From Flavobacterium sp. (lineage in GTDB: Bacteria > Bacteroidota > Bacteroidia > Flavobacteriales > Flavobacteriaceae): DNA of 64,000 nucleotides. A program made the position numbers and the translations under genes. The stretch spans positions 218,794-282,793 of the forward strand of contig JADBYA010000009.1 of NCBI GenBank assembly GCA_020403245.1, written 5' to 3'. The notes beneath the pieces are model-generated. The model saw only the letters and a list, made by a program, of their open reading frames with translations. It had not been told where the DNA came from and did not search any database. This document shows positions 10,290-20,499 of the stretch, piece by piece (the first letter of the stretch is position 1; every line of letters begins with the position of its first letter).

Positions 10290-10303
10290 ATATTAAATAA
10301 TCT

Positions 10304-10918
10304 TTAAAAAAGCCCATTTATCTCAGCATCAATTCTGTTGATAACAATTCCTAAATCTTCTGGATTATTGACAAAATCAACATTGTCAACATCAATAATT
10401 AAAAGTTTCCCTTTGTCATAAGTAGTAATCCATGCTTCATAACGCTCATTTAATCTACTCAAATAATCAATAGAAATTGTGTTTTCGTAATCACGTCCGC
10501 GTTTGTGAATTTGAGAAACTAAATTTGGAATTGAGCTTCTCAGGTAAATCAATAAATCGGGTGCTCCAACCAATCCTTCCATCAATTCAAACAACGAAGT
10601 GTAGTTTTGAAAATCGCGATTCGTCATCAATCCCATGGCATGTAAATTGGGTGCAAAAATATGAGCATCTTCATAAATGGTTCTGTCCTGAATAATATTT
10701 TTACCGCTTTCGCGAATTTGTAATACTTGACGAAAACGAGAGTTCAAGAAATAAATTTGCAAGTTGAACGACCAACGTTCCATTTGATGATAAAAATCAT
10801 CCAAATAAGGATTGTCAACCACATCTTCAAAATGGGGTTCCCATTTAAAATGTTTGGCTAAAAATCGTGTCAAGGTTGTCTTTCCTGCCCCTATGTTTCC
10901 TGCTATTGCTATATGCAT
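10304..10918 (-). CDS. Deoxynucleoside kinase family protein
   Basis: 204 aa, MHIAIAGNIGAGKTTLTRFLAKHF P-loop and ERSF/IQDRTIYEDAHIF motif. Confidence 0.9.
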   Translation of the reverse strand: MHIAIAGNIGAGKTTLTRFLAKHFKWEPHFEDVVDNPYLDDFYHQMERWSFNLQIYFLNSRFRQVLQIRESGKNIIQDRTIYEDAHIFAPNLHAMGLMTNRDFQNYTSLFELMEGLVGAPDLLIYLRSSIPNLVSQIHKRGRDYENTISIDYLSRLNERYEAWITTYDKGKLLIIDVDNVDFVNNPEDLGIVINRIDAEINGLF

Positions 10919-11712
10919 TATGGTAATTTTAATTTTAATTTTTTAATCTGCTGGTCGGTAAAAATAGCTAAAATTTGGTCTTTGTAGTAAAATTTTTGAA
11001 ACGATTTCTCAACAATTTCTATTTCGTAAATCACTTTCGATTTGTTGTTCAAACAATAAAGAACATTGTTGTAAGAAAATAAAAGTCTATCAGTATCAAT
11101 AATCTGAATATTTTCCCAAGGCGGAATGTTAGCCAGCAAATTTACTTTACCGAAAATGTCAATCGAAAACCAATTGTTATTTTCATCAATCCAATAAAAA
11201 TTATTAAAATCAGATTGTGTATATTTTATACTTTCTTGAATCGGATTTCCTATATTTTTAAAAGTGCTCTTGAGATAATTAAACAAAAGAATTTGCTGTG
11301 TTAAAGCATTATAAATCCAAAATTGGTTTAGCGAAGCCATACCTATTTTAGAAGCAAAAATGGTTTTGTCAATATCAAAAAGATTGAGTTTTTGAATTTC
11401 GTTTAGCTGATTGTCTACGATGATAATGGTATTAAAATCTTCATAGAAAACAACAATTTTTAAAGGATTTATATAATCAACAGAGGTTATTTTGCCTAAA
11501 GGAACATTCTTATATTCCCATTTTTGAGTCTCATTCTGCTTGATGAAAACATTATTTTTGATAAAATAATTATTACCCAATCCATCAAAACCTAAATAGA
11601 CTTTATTTTCTATTTCCTCTGAATGAATTGCCGAGGTCTTGAGTTTTTGGTTTTGACAAAAACTAACCGTTTGTGAATATAGAAAAAGAAATATAACAAT
11701 GTTTTTCATCAT
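10918..11712 (-). CDS. Hypothetical secreted protein, possible beta-propeller
   Basis: 264 aa with signal peptide; overlaps the kinase start by 1 nt. Confidence 0.7.
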   Translation of the reverse strand: MMKNIVIFLFLYSQTVSFCQNQKLKTSAIHSEEIENKVYLGFDGLGNNYFIKNNVFIKQNETQKWEYKNVPLGKITSVDYINPLKIVVFYEDFNTIIIVDNQLNEIQKLNLFDIDKTIFASKIGMASLNQFWIYNALTQQILLFNYLKSTFKNIGNPIQESIKYTQSDFNNFYWIDENNNWFSIDIFGKVNLLANIPPWENIQIIDTDRLLFSYNNVLYCLNNKSKVIYEIEIVEKSFQKFYYKDQILAIFTDQQIKKLKLKLP

Positions 11713-11831
11713 AGTGCTAATTTACAATAAACTTTGTTGATTTTATCTTTTGTAAAATAATATTTTAACAAAATATTGGTAACATTTTGGACATAGTTTC
11801 GTCATATTTGCTTTTTTATTAAAACAATATC

Positions 11832-12722
11832 ATGAAAAAAATTTATTATTCATCTGTATTTTTATTATTATTTATAGCTGCTAATGCCCAAAAGGATTTT
11901 CAAGGCATGGCGGTTTATGAATCCAAAACCAGCACATCTGATTTTAAATCTCGTTTTGAAGGGAACAAAGAAATCACTCCCGAAATTCAAAAAATGATCG
12001 AAGAACGAATGAAAAAAATGTTTGAAAAAACGTTTTTTCTCAACTTCGATAAATCGGCATCAATCTATAAAGAAGAGGAAAAGTTAGATGCTCCAGGGCA
12101 AAGTCAAGGAGGAATGCGAATGATGTCTTCCTTTATGGGTGGCGGTGGAACCTACTATAAAAATGTAAAAGAGAAAAAATATACCGTAGATAAAGAGTTT
12201 ATGGGTAAAGAATTTTTAATCAAAGATACATTAACTACCTACAAATGGCAAATGAGTTCTGAGACAAGAGTTATTGGCGGGTATAATTGTTTTAAAGCTA
12301 CAGCTGTAATTCCAGCCAGTAAAACCGATTTTAGAAATTTCAAACCCAAAAAGAAAGAAGAAGTTAAAGAAGGCGAAGCTAAAAAAGAGGAAAAAGAAAA
12401 AAGAACCAATTTCATGGATGATTTTGAGTTGCCTAAAGAAATAACAATAACAGCTTGGTACACACCTGAAATACCCATAAACCAAGGTCCAGAGGGGTAT
12501 TGGGGTTTGCCAGGATTAATATTAGAAGTTAACGATGGTAAAACCGTAATTCTTTGTTCTAAAGTTGTTTTGAATTCGAAAGACAAAGTCGAAATCAAAG
12601 CACCCAATAACGGAAAAGAAATATCACAAAAAGACTATGACGAAACCGTGACCAACAAAATGCAAGAAATGCAAGAAATGAATGGCGGAAGAGGTGGTTT
12701 TCAAATGAGAACAACACGATAA
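11832..12722 (+). CDS. GLPGLI family protein
   Basis: 296 aa; contains WYTPEIPINQGPEGYWGLPGLILEVNDG. Confidence 0.93.
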   Translation: MKKIYYSSVFLLLFIAANAQKDFQGMAVYESKTSTSDFKSRFEGNKEITPEIQKMIEERMKKMFEKTFFLNFDKSASIYKEEEKLDAPGQSQGGMRMMSSFMGGGGTYYKNVKEKKYTVDKEFMGKEFLIKDTLTTYKWQMSSETRVIGGYNCFKATAVIPASKTDFRNFKPKKKEEVKEGEAKKEEKEKRTNFMDDFELPKEITITAWYTPEIPINQGPEGYWGLPGLILEVNDGKTVILCSKVVLNSKDKVEIKAPNNGKEISQKDYDETVTNKMQEMQEMNGGRGGFQMRTTR

Positions 12723-12728
12723 GTACCT

Positions 12729-13409
12729 CTAGCATGTCAATTTATATCCTTTACTTCTAATGTTAATGATTTGAATTGTTGTATCGAGAATTAATTTTTT
12801 TCTGAGTTTAGTAATAAATACATCCATACTTCTGCCTGAGAAAAAATCGGTATTGTTCCAAATTATTTTCAAAATCACTTCTCTGTCTATAATTTCATTT
12901 TTGTTTTCAATCAATAATTGTAGCAAAGCTGTCTCACGATGAGTAAGGTTTTCGATTTTATAATTATGAACGAGTATTTGTTTTATTGGATAAAATAAAT
13001 AATTTCCAATGGCAATAGTGTCATCGTTCGTTTTATTCTCAATTCTACCTAATAGCGATTGCATTCTAACAATTAATTCTTCCATGCTAAAGGGTTTTTT
13101 CAAATAGTCATTACCTCCGAATGCAAATCCATCAACAACATCTAATGTTTGCGATTTGGCAGTTAAAAAAATGATAGGCACATTTTTATTTATCTTTCGA
13201 ACATCTTTGGCAACGGAAAAACCATCTTTTAAAGGCATCATTACATCAAGCACTATAATATCTGGATTTTCTTTTAAGAAAAAATCAAAAGCTTCTTCAC
13301 CATTTTTTCCGTGAATAACCTCGAAGTTTCGTGTTTCTAAACTTTCTTTTATAATTTGTGCCAATGCTAGTTCATCTTCGGCTAATAAAACTCTGATTTT
13401 AGTACTCAT
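12729..13409 (-). CDS. OmpR-family response regulator (RprY-like)
   Basis: 226 aa receiver plus winged-helix; DVMMPLKDGFSVAKDVRK, GGNDYLKKPF. Confidence 0.92.
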   Translation of the reverse strand: MSTKIRVLLAEDELALAQIIKESLETRNFEVIHGKNGEEAFDFFLKENPDIIVLDVMMPLKDGFSVAKDVRKINKNVPIIFLTAKSQTLDVVDGFAFGGNDYLKKPFSMEELIVRMQSLLGRIENKTNDDTIAIGNYLFYPIKQILVHNYKIENLTHRETALLQLLIENKNEIIDREVILKIIWNNTDFFSGRSMDVFITKLRKKLILDTTIQIINIRSKGYKLTC

Positions 13410-14982
13410 TTGGCAATGTTATTTTAAATAAAGTTGGATTTGAATTTGATAATAATTCAAGCGAACCTCCGTGTTTTTCTATAATTTTTTTCGAATAATA
13501 TAAGCCAATTCCAAATCCTTTTACGTTGTGAATGTTCCCTTTTGGAATTCGATAAAACTTATCAAATATTTTTTCTTCATGAATTTTGTCAATTCCAAAT
13601 CCGTTATCTTCAATCAAAACAGTATTTTGGAATTTGTCACAATTTAAGGTAATCTTGATTTCATTTCCGCCATATTTTACGGCGTTATCTATAATATTCG
13701 AAAAGGCATTTTCCAAATGAAAACTATCAACATTGGCAAAAAAATCGGTAGTTTTTGTTTCTAATACAATATTTTTTTCCTGAAAATTTAACTGGTGTTT
13801 TTCGATACAGTTTTGCAATAATAAAAGCAGGTTTGCTTTTTCTTTTTTAATTGATAACTGATTTGTTTCTAGTGTTGCCGTTTCTAGTAATCGTTCGACC
13901 ATTTCTTCCAATTTTTTGAGCTGATTGCCTGATATTTCTAAATACCTATTCGTTTTTTCTATATCTTTTTCGGTATTAAAACTTTTTATTCCTTCAATAG
14001 CTGTTCCGATTGTGGTAATTGGCGTTTTGAATTCATGAGTAATATTGCTAATCAAATCATTCTTTATTTCATCTATTTTTTTCTGTTTATTGATGGTTTT
14101 TAACAGATAAAGTAAGCAAGTAATAATAGATAAAGAGAGTACTAAAGAAAGCAAAATCTCTGATAAACTTCTTTTTAGGACCAGTGTAATTGGATTTGAA
14201 AAAAGAATTGCGATTTCTTCTTTTTTTGGTAAATACGCTGATTTTGATATGCTTTTCAATGACAAAGAACCATTTTTGTTGGTTTGAAAAGTGTTGTATA
14301 ATGTATCGCCTTTATAATGTTGAAGCTGATAATCAATAAGTATGTTTTTTCGGTTTAGTTCTTTTTCTAAAGCATTGCTTAATGCTTTAAACTCGATAGT
14401 ATCTTGAAACATTGAAATAACAATTTTATTGGCAAGATTTTTAATAGCCATGATGCTGTCTGTGTCTTTTTTCCCTTTAAAAACACTTATCGCTTTGATA
14501 GAAGTTGGCTCGATTTCTTTAAAAGAAACTTTTGGCGAACGTAATGAAGTTTCGCTTGAAATAATTTCATTTTCAATTTGCATTTTTATCGAATCGCTTG
14601 ATTTTTTAATGGTTTTTGAATCTGATTTTATTTCTACGCTTACAAAAGTGGAAGTTGTATCCACTTTTGAATCTATAATCTTTTTTTTGTTCTTTTTTTT
14701 CTGCTGAGGAATATTTTTTAATGCCGATTTTAGGTCAACCGATTCAAAAAACTGTTCCGAGTTTACCTTTTTATCATTTTTTACAAAAGCTACAAAATTA
14801 TCCTTTAAATAATCAACATAATAATATTCAATACTTTTGTCCAAAGCGGTCTGTACTTCGGCAATTAACCTTGTTTTATTTTGATTATAGTTTTTTATAT
14901 TCCAAAATACTTGAAGTCCAATGGTGGCAACAATTGTAATCGAAATAAACAAAACAAGATAGAAGTTTTTTTCCCTTTTCAT
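13399..14982 (-). CDS. Sensor histidine kinase (RprX-like)
   Basis: 527 aa; two TM segments, H-box NITHEFKTPITTIGTAIEG, ATPase NAVKYGG...GFGIGLYYSKKI; overlaps the regulator by 11 nt. Confidence 0.92.
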   Translation of the reverse strand: MKREKNFYLVLFISITIVATIGLQVFWNIKNYNQNKTRLIAEVQTALDKSIEYYYVDYLKDNFVAFVKNDKKVNSEQFFESVDLKSALKNIPQQKKKNKKKIIDSKVDTTSTFVSVEIKSDSKTIKKSSDSIKMQIENEIISSETSLRSPKVSFKEIEPTSIKAISVFKGKKDTDSIMAIKNLANKIVISMFQDTIEFKALSNALEKELNRKNILIDYQLQHYKGDTLYNTFQTNKNGSLSLKSISKSAYLPKKEEIAILFSNPITLVLKRSLSEILLSLVLSLSIITCLLYLLKTINKQKKIDEIKNDLISNITHEFKTPITTIGTAIEGIKSFNTEKDIEKTNRYLEISGNQLKKLEEMVERLLETATLETNQLSIKKEKANLLLLLQNCIEKHQLNFQEKNIVLETKTTDFFANVDSFHLENAFSNIIDNAVKYGGNEIKITLNCDKFQNTVLIEDNGFGIDKIHEEKIFDKFYRIPKGNIHNVKGFGIGLYYSKKIIEKHGGSLELLSNSNPTLFKITLPNEY

Positions 14983-15103
14983 AAATCAAAAATAGTAACA
15001 AAAGGAGTTTCATTATCAACGTTAACAAACGTTAACTTTATTTAACAATTTGTGTGATTTATTATATTTTAATTTGTATCATTAACAACAAATTAAAAAT
15101 TAT

Positions 15104-15952
15104 ATGAATACAACATTAACAAAAATAGCATCAGCATTTTTATTAGTAACTACAAGTGCAATTACTGCACAAGAATTTCAAGGAAAAGCGGAATATTTTT
15201 CGAAAAGAGTTTTTACTGAAAAAATAGAATTAAATAAAGCTACAGGAGAAAACGAAATGAGTCCTGAAATGGGGAAAGCGCTTCAGGAAGCCATGAAAAA
15301 AGCTAGTGAAAAGCAATATTTGCTTTCATTTAATAAATCAGAGTGCCTTTATGAAGAACAAGAACAATTACAAAAACCTGAAGCAGCTAATGGAGGATTT
15401 AGTATTTCTGTTGCTTTCTCAGGAGAAGGAAAAAAGTATCTCAATCTTAAAGACAAAATCTGCATCGAAGAAGCAGATATTTTCGGCAAGGAATTTTTAA
15501 TCGTCGAACCGCTTGAAAAACCCAATTGGAAACTACTAAATGAAACCAAGAAAATAGGCGATTACAATTGCTTAAAAGCCGAACTTGTAGTTCAAGTTAC
15601 TGAGAAGCAAAGAACAGAATACGAAGAATTTCTCAAAAAAGAAGCAGTAAAACCAGCGTTGTTTAAAATGGATGAACCTAAAGACAAAGTAATTATGGCA
15701 TGGTACACTCCTGAAATCCCTGTGAGTTTTGGTCCAAACAAGTATTGGGGCTTACCGGGATTAATTCTAGAAATCAACGAAGAAGAGACTATTATTCTTT
15801 GTTCTAAAGTAACGTTGAGTAACAAAGAAAAATCAAAGATTAAAGTGCCTAATACAGGTGAAAAAGTAACCCAAAAGAAATTTGACGAAATCGAAAAGAA
15901 AAAAATGGATAGCATGAAAAATGAAGATGGCGTGATTATTTTTGAACGTTAA
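15104..15952 (+). CDS. GLPGLI family protein
   Basis: 282 aa; WYTPEIPVSFGPNKYWGLPGLILEINEE. Confidence 0.93.
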   Translation: MNTTLTKIASAFLLVTTSAITAQEFQGKAEYFSKRVFTEKIELNKATGENEMSPEMGKALQEAMKKASEKQYLLSFNKSECLYEEQEQLQKPEAANGGFSISVAFSGEGKKYLNLKDKICIEEADIFGKEFLIVEPLEKPNWKLLNETKKIGDYNCLKAELVVQVTEKQRTEYEEFLKKEAVKPALFKMDEPKDKVIMAWYTPEIPVSFGPNKYWGLPGLILEINEEETIILCSKVTLSNKEKSKIKVPNTGEKVTQKKFDEIEKKKMDSMKNEDGVIIFER

Positions 15953-15977
15953 CATACAAGTTTTATAAGCCATAATC

Positions 15978-18707
15978 ATGAAAAACAAAATACTCTTTTT
16001 TTTCCTTCTTGTTTCATCAGTTTCCATAGCTCAGAACGTTCGATTCGAAGGCACCATTCTCGACAATAATAAAGTGCCATTAGAAATGGCCAATGTCATG
16101 GCAATGAACCAAGGCACCAAAGCCATGGATGCTTATGCTATTACCAATGAAAAAGGTAAATTTATTTTGAATTTAAATACCAATGCTACCTACATCATAA
16201 AATTGAGTTATTTAGGAATGCAAAGCAAAGAGATTACTATAACTACCCAAACTCAAAATATTACACAAACCATTACAATGGAAAGCGGCGGAATTGACCT
16301 TGAAGGGGTTGAAATTGTGCGCGAAATGCCTGTTTCCATAAAAGGAGATACCATCGTTTATAATTCTGATTCTTTTACCAACGGAACTGAAAGAAAATTG
16401 GAAGACGTTCTTAAAAAACTTCCCGGAGTAGAGGTTGATGCTGATGGACAAGTAAAAGTGGAAGGTAAAGCGGTTACAAAGTTGATGGTAGAAGGAAAAG
16501 ATTTCTTTGATGGCGATACAAAACTTGGCGTAAAAAATATTCCTGCCGATGCTATCGATAAAGTACAAGTACTGAGAAACTACAATGAAAACTCTATTCT
16601 TAAAGGCGTAGAGAATAATCAAGACAATCTTGCGATGAATATTAAACTAAAAGAAGGAAAGAAAAACTTTTGGTTTGGCGATATGACTGCCGGAATTGGT
16701 GTTGGTCATGAGGATACCCGATATAATATCGCGCCAAAAGCGTTTTATTATAGTCCAAAATACAGTATCAACATCATGGGCAATAGCAATAATGTAGGAG
16801 AACAAGCTTTTACAATACAAGATTATTTTAGGTTTAGTGGCGGTTTTAGAAACATTATGGGAAAAGGTGGCGGAAACATAAATGTAGGAAGTAATTCATT
16901 GGGAATTAACTTTTTTCAAGATGATAGAGTAAAAGAAATCGAATCGCATTTTGGAGCCACAAATTTTTCGTATAATCCTTCAAAGAGCTGGAGTTTCAGC
17001 GGATTTGTCATTGCTACTTCAACTTTGGTTGATACCGACACACAATCGACTGTAAATTTTTTACAGCCAAATTCGGAACAAGTTGCTTCTGCCGAAATTA
17101 GAGATGATATTGGTAATCAAAAAAATAATCTAGGATTGTTTAAGTTTAGTTCTGTCTATAAACCAAGCACCAAATTTCAACTCGATTATGATATTCTAAC
17201 CCGACTTTCGGCACAAAGAGAAAATAATAATTTGAACCGACAAGTATTTGATTATTTAGAAGACACCACTTCGAGTGAAAATATTTTAACCTCAAAAAGG
17301 CAAGATCCAATAAATATCAATCAAAATCTTAGTTTTTATTACACCCCTACAGACAAACATATTTTTGCGTTTGAAAGTCAATATTTATATCAAAACGAAG
17401 ACCCTTTGTATAATGCCAATCTAGAATTTCAGCCCTTTGTTTTCATTGGGTATAATCCAGATCAAAATCGAAACGATATTACCCAAAGTCGCTTTATCAA
17501 AACTAATAAATTAGACAGCAGACTCGATTATTATTATGTGCTTACTCCAAAAGTGAACTTCAATTTTACTTTGGCCAATTCCTATGTATATCAAAGTTTG
17601 AATTCTTCTGTTTTTCAACGTTTGGATAACGGAACCATTAATAATTTGACTGCCACAGAAAACACCAATGATGTGGGTTATCGCTTTAACGACTCTAGCT
17701 TAGGGTTTCATTTAAAATGGTTAACAGGTAAATTTACCTTTACACCAGGAGTAACATTGCATCGTTTTAATTTAACAAATTCACAGCTAGCAACTAATAC
17801 CAAGCAAGAATTGACACGATTTTTACCCGATTTTCAAATGATTTATCAAATAAAGAAATCGGAATCATTAACCTTTAACTATGCGTTGACCAACAATTTC
17901 ACCAACGTCAATAACTTTGCATTAGGCACGATTTTTAATAGCTATAACAGTTTGTTTTCCGGAAATCGAGACTTAGAAAACTCAGTAGTTCATTCGCATA
18001 CACTGACTTACCAAAAATTCAACATGTTTAATTTCGAAAATTTTGGAGGGTCAATTAATTACACTCGAACCACCGAAGCAATTAAAACAAGAGCCTTATT
18101 TGAAGGAGTAAATCAAATAGGTTCGCCTTTTAATTCTCCTTTCGGCGACGAAGTTATTTCAGGAAATTTTCGCTACGGTCGTTCCTTTTTAAAATATTAT
18201 AAAGCTAATTTTAGTGCCAATGTTAATTGGAGTAAGTTTTATAATATTCAAATAAACCCTCAAACCTTGGTCGATGATGTTGTAAATACCGAAAGTTTTA
18301 CTCAAAATTACAGAATAGGCGCTTCTACTAATTTTAAAGACATTCCAAATATTGAATTATCCTATAATTATACGGTTAATCAATATCCAAATGACACTTT
18401 TTATACCGATAGTCCTTCGGTTAAATTGGATTATTTCTTCTTGAAAAGTTTCTCCTTTGTTTCTGAATATGAGTTTTTTCATTACTACAATAACGATAAT
18501 ACCGTTGATCAAGAATACGACTTTCTATCGGCAAGCTTGACCTATCAAAAAACAAAAGCCAGTCATATGGAGTATAAAATTGCTGCAACTAACATTTTGA
18601 ATACTACTTCAATCAATGATGATAGTTTCTCTCAGTTTTCTACTAGAAATTCTCAATATCAAGTACAGCCGAGATATATAATTTTTAGTTTAAAATATAA
18701 TTTGTAG
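15978..18707 (+). CDS. TonB-dependent receptor-like outer membrane protein with CarboxypepD_reg-like N-terminus
   Basis: 909 aa; signal peptide, VRFEGTILDNNKVPLEMANVMA, plug-like LEDVLKKLPGVEVDADGQVKVEGKAVTKLMVEGKDFFDGD, beta-barrel. Confidence 0.85.
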   Translation: MKNKILFFFLLVSSVSIAQNVRFEGTILDNNKVPLEMANVMAMNQGTKAMDAYAITNEKGKFILNLNTNATYIIKLSYLGMQSKEITITTQTQNITQTITMESGGIDLEGVEIVREMPVSIKGDTIVYNSDSFTNGTERKLEDVLKKLPGVEVDADGQVKVEGKAVTKLMVEGKDFFDGDTKLGVKNIPADAIDKVQVLRNYNENSILKGVENNQDNLAMNIKLKEGKKNFWFGDMTAGIGVGHEDTRYNIAPKAFYYSPKYSINIMGNSNNVGEQAFTIQDYFRFSGGFRNIMGKGGGNINVGSNSLGINFFQDDRVKEIESHFGATNFSYNPSKSWSFSGFVIATSTLVDTDTQSTVNFLQPNSEQVASAEIRDDIGNQKNNLGLFKFSSVYKPSTKFQLDYDILTRLSAQRENNNLNRQVFDYLEDTTSSENILTSKRQDPININQNLSFYYTPTDKHIFAFESQYLYQNEDPLYNANLEFQPFVFIGYNPDQNRNDITQSRFIKTNKLDSRLDYYYVLTPKVNFNFTLANSYVYQSLNSSVFQRLDNGTINNLTATENTNDVGYRFNDSSLGFHLKWLTGKFTFTPGVTLHRFNLTNSQLATNTKQELTRFLPDFQMIYQIKKSESLTFNYALTNNFTNVNNFALGTIFNSYNSLFSGNRDLENSVVHSHTLTYQKFNMFNFENFGGSINYTRTTEAIKTRALFEGVNQIGSPFNSPFGDEVISGNFRYGRSFLKYYKANFSANVNWSKFYNIQINPQTLVDDVVNTESFTQNYRIGASTNFKDIPNIELSYNYTVNQYPNDTFYTDSPSVKLDYFFLKSFSFVSEYEFFHYYNNDNTVDQEYDFLSASLTYQKTKASHMEYKIAATNILNTTSINDDSFSQFSTRNSQYQVQPRYIIFSLKYNL

Positions 18708-18717
18708 CCAAGAACCT

Positions 18718-18800
18718 GCTGTCCGATTTATTTTTTTTGTTTTGTCATGCTGAGCTTGTCGAAGCACAAAACAAAAAAAGGATGCTGCTGCCTTCAGGCC
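18718..18800. repeat. Dispersed composite repeat (hairpin arms plus CATGCTGAGCTTGTCGAAGC cap)
   Basis: TTTTTTTGTTTTGT (18732-18745) and ACAAAACAAAAAAA (18766-18779) flank the CATGCTGAGCTTGTCGAAGC core; GCTGTCCGAT...GGATGCTGCTGCCTTCAGG surrounds. Confidence 0.75.
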
Positions 18801-18816
18801 TGCCTGTCGGTAGACA

Positions 18817-18868
18817 GAGCTAAAAACAAAAAACCTGTTCAATTGAACAGGTTTTTTGTTTTTAGCTC
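18817..18868. terminator. Perfect 52-nt palindrome, probable bidirectional terminator
   Basis: GAGCTAAAAACAAAAAACCTGTTCAA|TTGAACAGGTTTTTTGTTTTTAGCTC between convergent genes. Confidence 0.85.
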
Positions 18869-18904
18869 TTTACGCCAATATCTTTGAGTCTTTGCGTTTA
18901 AATA

Positions 18905-20155
18905 TTAAATTCCAAAAGCTGCTTTTACTTTATCTACAAAATCTAATTTCTCCCAAGTAAATAATTCTACTGATACAGTTTTTGGCACACCATTTGGCAA
19001 TTGGAACGTTTTAGTAACGGTTTCCGGAGTTCTTCCCATATGGCCATAAGCAGCCGTTTCACTATAAATTGGATTTCTCAACTTCAAACGTTGCTCAATA
19101 AAGTACGGACGCATATCAAATACATTTTCTACCACTTTACTAATTTCTCCATCGGTCATATTCACTTTGGAAGTACCATAAGTAACCACATTGATAGAAG
19201 TTGGTTTAGCCACTCCAATCGCATAGGAAACCTGCACTAAAACTTCATCACACAATCCGGCAGCCACTAAGTTTTTTGCAATATGACGGGTAGCGTACGC
19301 CGCCGAACGATCTACTTTTGATGGATCTTTTCCAGAGAAAGCACCGCCACCATGAGCTCCTTTTCCACCATACGTATCCACAATGATTTTTCTTCCTGTC
19401 AAGCCAGTATCACCATGTGGTCCACCAATTACAAATTTTCCAGTTGGATTAATGTGATACGTAATATTATCATTAAAGAAATGAGCATATTGAGGGTATT
19501 TTGCCTTAATTCTTGGAATTAAAATAGACACTAAATCACTTTTAATTTTGGCCAACATTTCTGCTTCAGCGGCAAAATCATCGTGTTGTGTAGAAATTAC
19601 TATCGCATCTATACGTTGTGGTTTGTTATCGTCAGAATACTCTAAAGTTACTTGTGATTTTGCATCAGGGCGAAGGTATTTAATTTCGTTATTTTCTCTT
19701 CTTAAGTTGGCTAATTCAATTAATAAAGCATGTGCGATATCCAAAGCCAATGGCATGTAGTTTTCCGTTTCATTAGTAGCATAACCAAACATCATTCCTT
19801 GGTCGCCAGCACCTTGCTCTTCTTTACTAGCTCTATCTACACCTTGATTAATATCGGCTGATTGCTCATGAATAGCCGATAATACACCACAAGAATCAGC
19901 TTCAAACATGTATTCGCTTTTGGTATATCCAATTTTACGAATAACTTCTCTTGCAATAGATTGTACATCAAGATAGGTGCTTGACTTTACTTCACCAGCC
20001 AAAATAACTTGTCCGGTTGTAACTAGTGTTTCGCAAGCTACTTTTGACTCAGGGTCAAACGCCAAAAAATTGTCGATTAATGCATCTGAAATTTGATCAG
20101 CAACTTTGTCCGGATGTCCTTCACTCACTGACTCCGACGTAAATAAATAAGCCAT
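18905..20155 (-). CDS. metK: S-adenosylmethionine synthetase
   Basis: [28 protein letters not shown]...; start trimmed from the ORF track, whose first 12 aa read through a UTR hairpin. Confidence 0.95.
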   Translation of the reverse strand: MAYLFTSESVSEGHPDKVADQISDALIDNFLAFDPESKVACETLVTTGQVILAGEVKSSTYLDVQSIAREVIRKIGYTKSEYMFEADSCGVLSAIHEQSADINQGVDRASKEEQGAGDQGMMFGYATNETENYMPLALDIAHALLIELANLRRENNEIKYLRPDAKSQVTLEYSDDNKPQRIDAIVISTQHDDFAAEAEMLAKIKSDLVSILIPRIKAKYPQYAHFFNDNITYHINPTGKFVIGGPHGDTGLTGRKIIVDTYGGKGAHGGGAFSGKDPSKVDRSAAYATRHIAKNLVAAGLCDEVLVQVSYAIGVAKPTSINVVTYGTSKVNMTDGEISKVVENVFDMRPYFIEQRLKLRNPIYSETAAYGHMGRTPETVTKTFQLPNGVPKTVSVELFTWEKLDFVDKVKAAFGI

Positions 20156-20170
20156 AATTTTTTTATTTTT

Positions 20171-20191
20171 ATGCTGAATATATTTCAGCAT
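20171..20191. repeat. Hairpin repeat ATGCTGAA-TATAT-TTCAGCAT in metK 5' UTR
   Basis: 8-bp perfect arms; similar elements at 20270-20289, 20583-20625 and 60249-60269. Confidence 0.65.
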
Positions 20192-20499
20192 CTGTTAAAA
20201 TTAATTGTATAGAAAAAAAATCGGATTGCTTTGAAAGCTAAAGAAGAAATTCTGCTTTAGCATTTTTTTATTCTGAACTTGTTTAGAATCTCATAAAAGA
20301 TTCAAGTTCGAATAGAGGTTGCAATCAGTACAAATTTTTCCTCTTAATTTCGAGTGCAAATGTATAAAATCAAATTGAATTGCAAATTATTATCTGTTTT
20401 TTTTATAATATTAGTCGAATGAAAAATTAAAATCAAAAAAAATCCTTGCAAATTCCAAATCTATATCATTACTTTGTAACGTTCATAAACTTATTGATT

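Noticed and set aside
12239-12607. 122 aa antisense ORF over the GLPGLI gene
   Set aside because: Fully inside a recognised GLPGLI CDS; no promoter or protein family.
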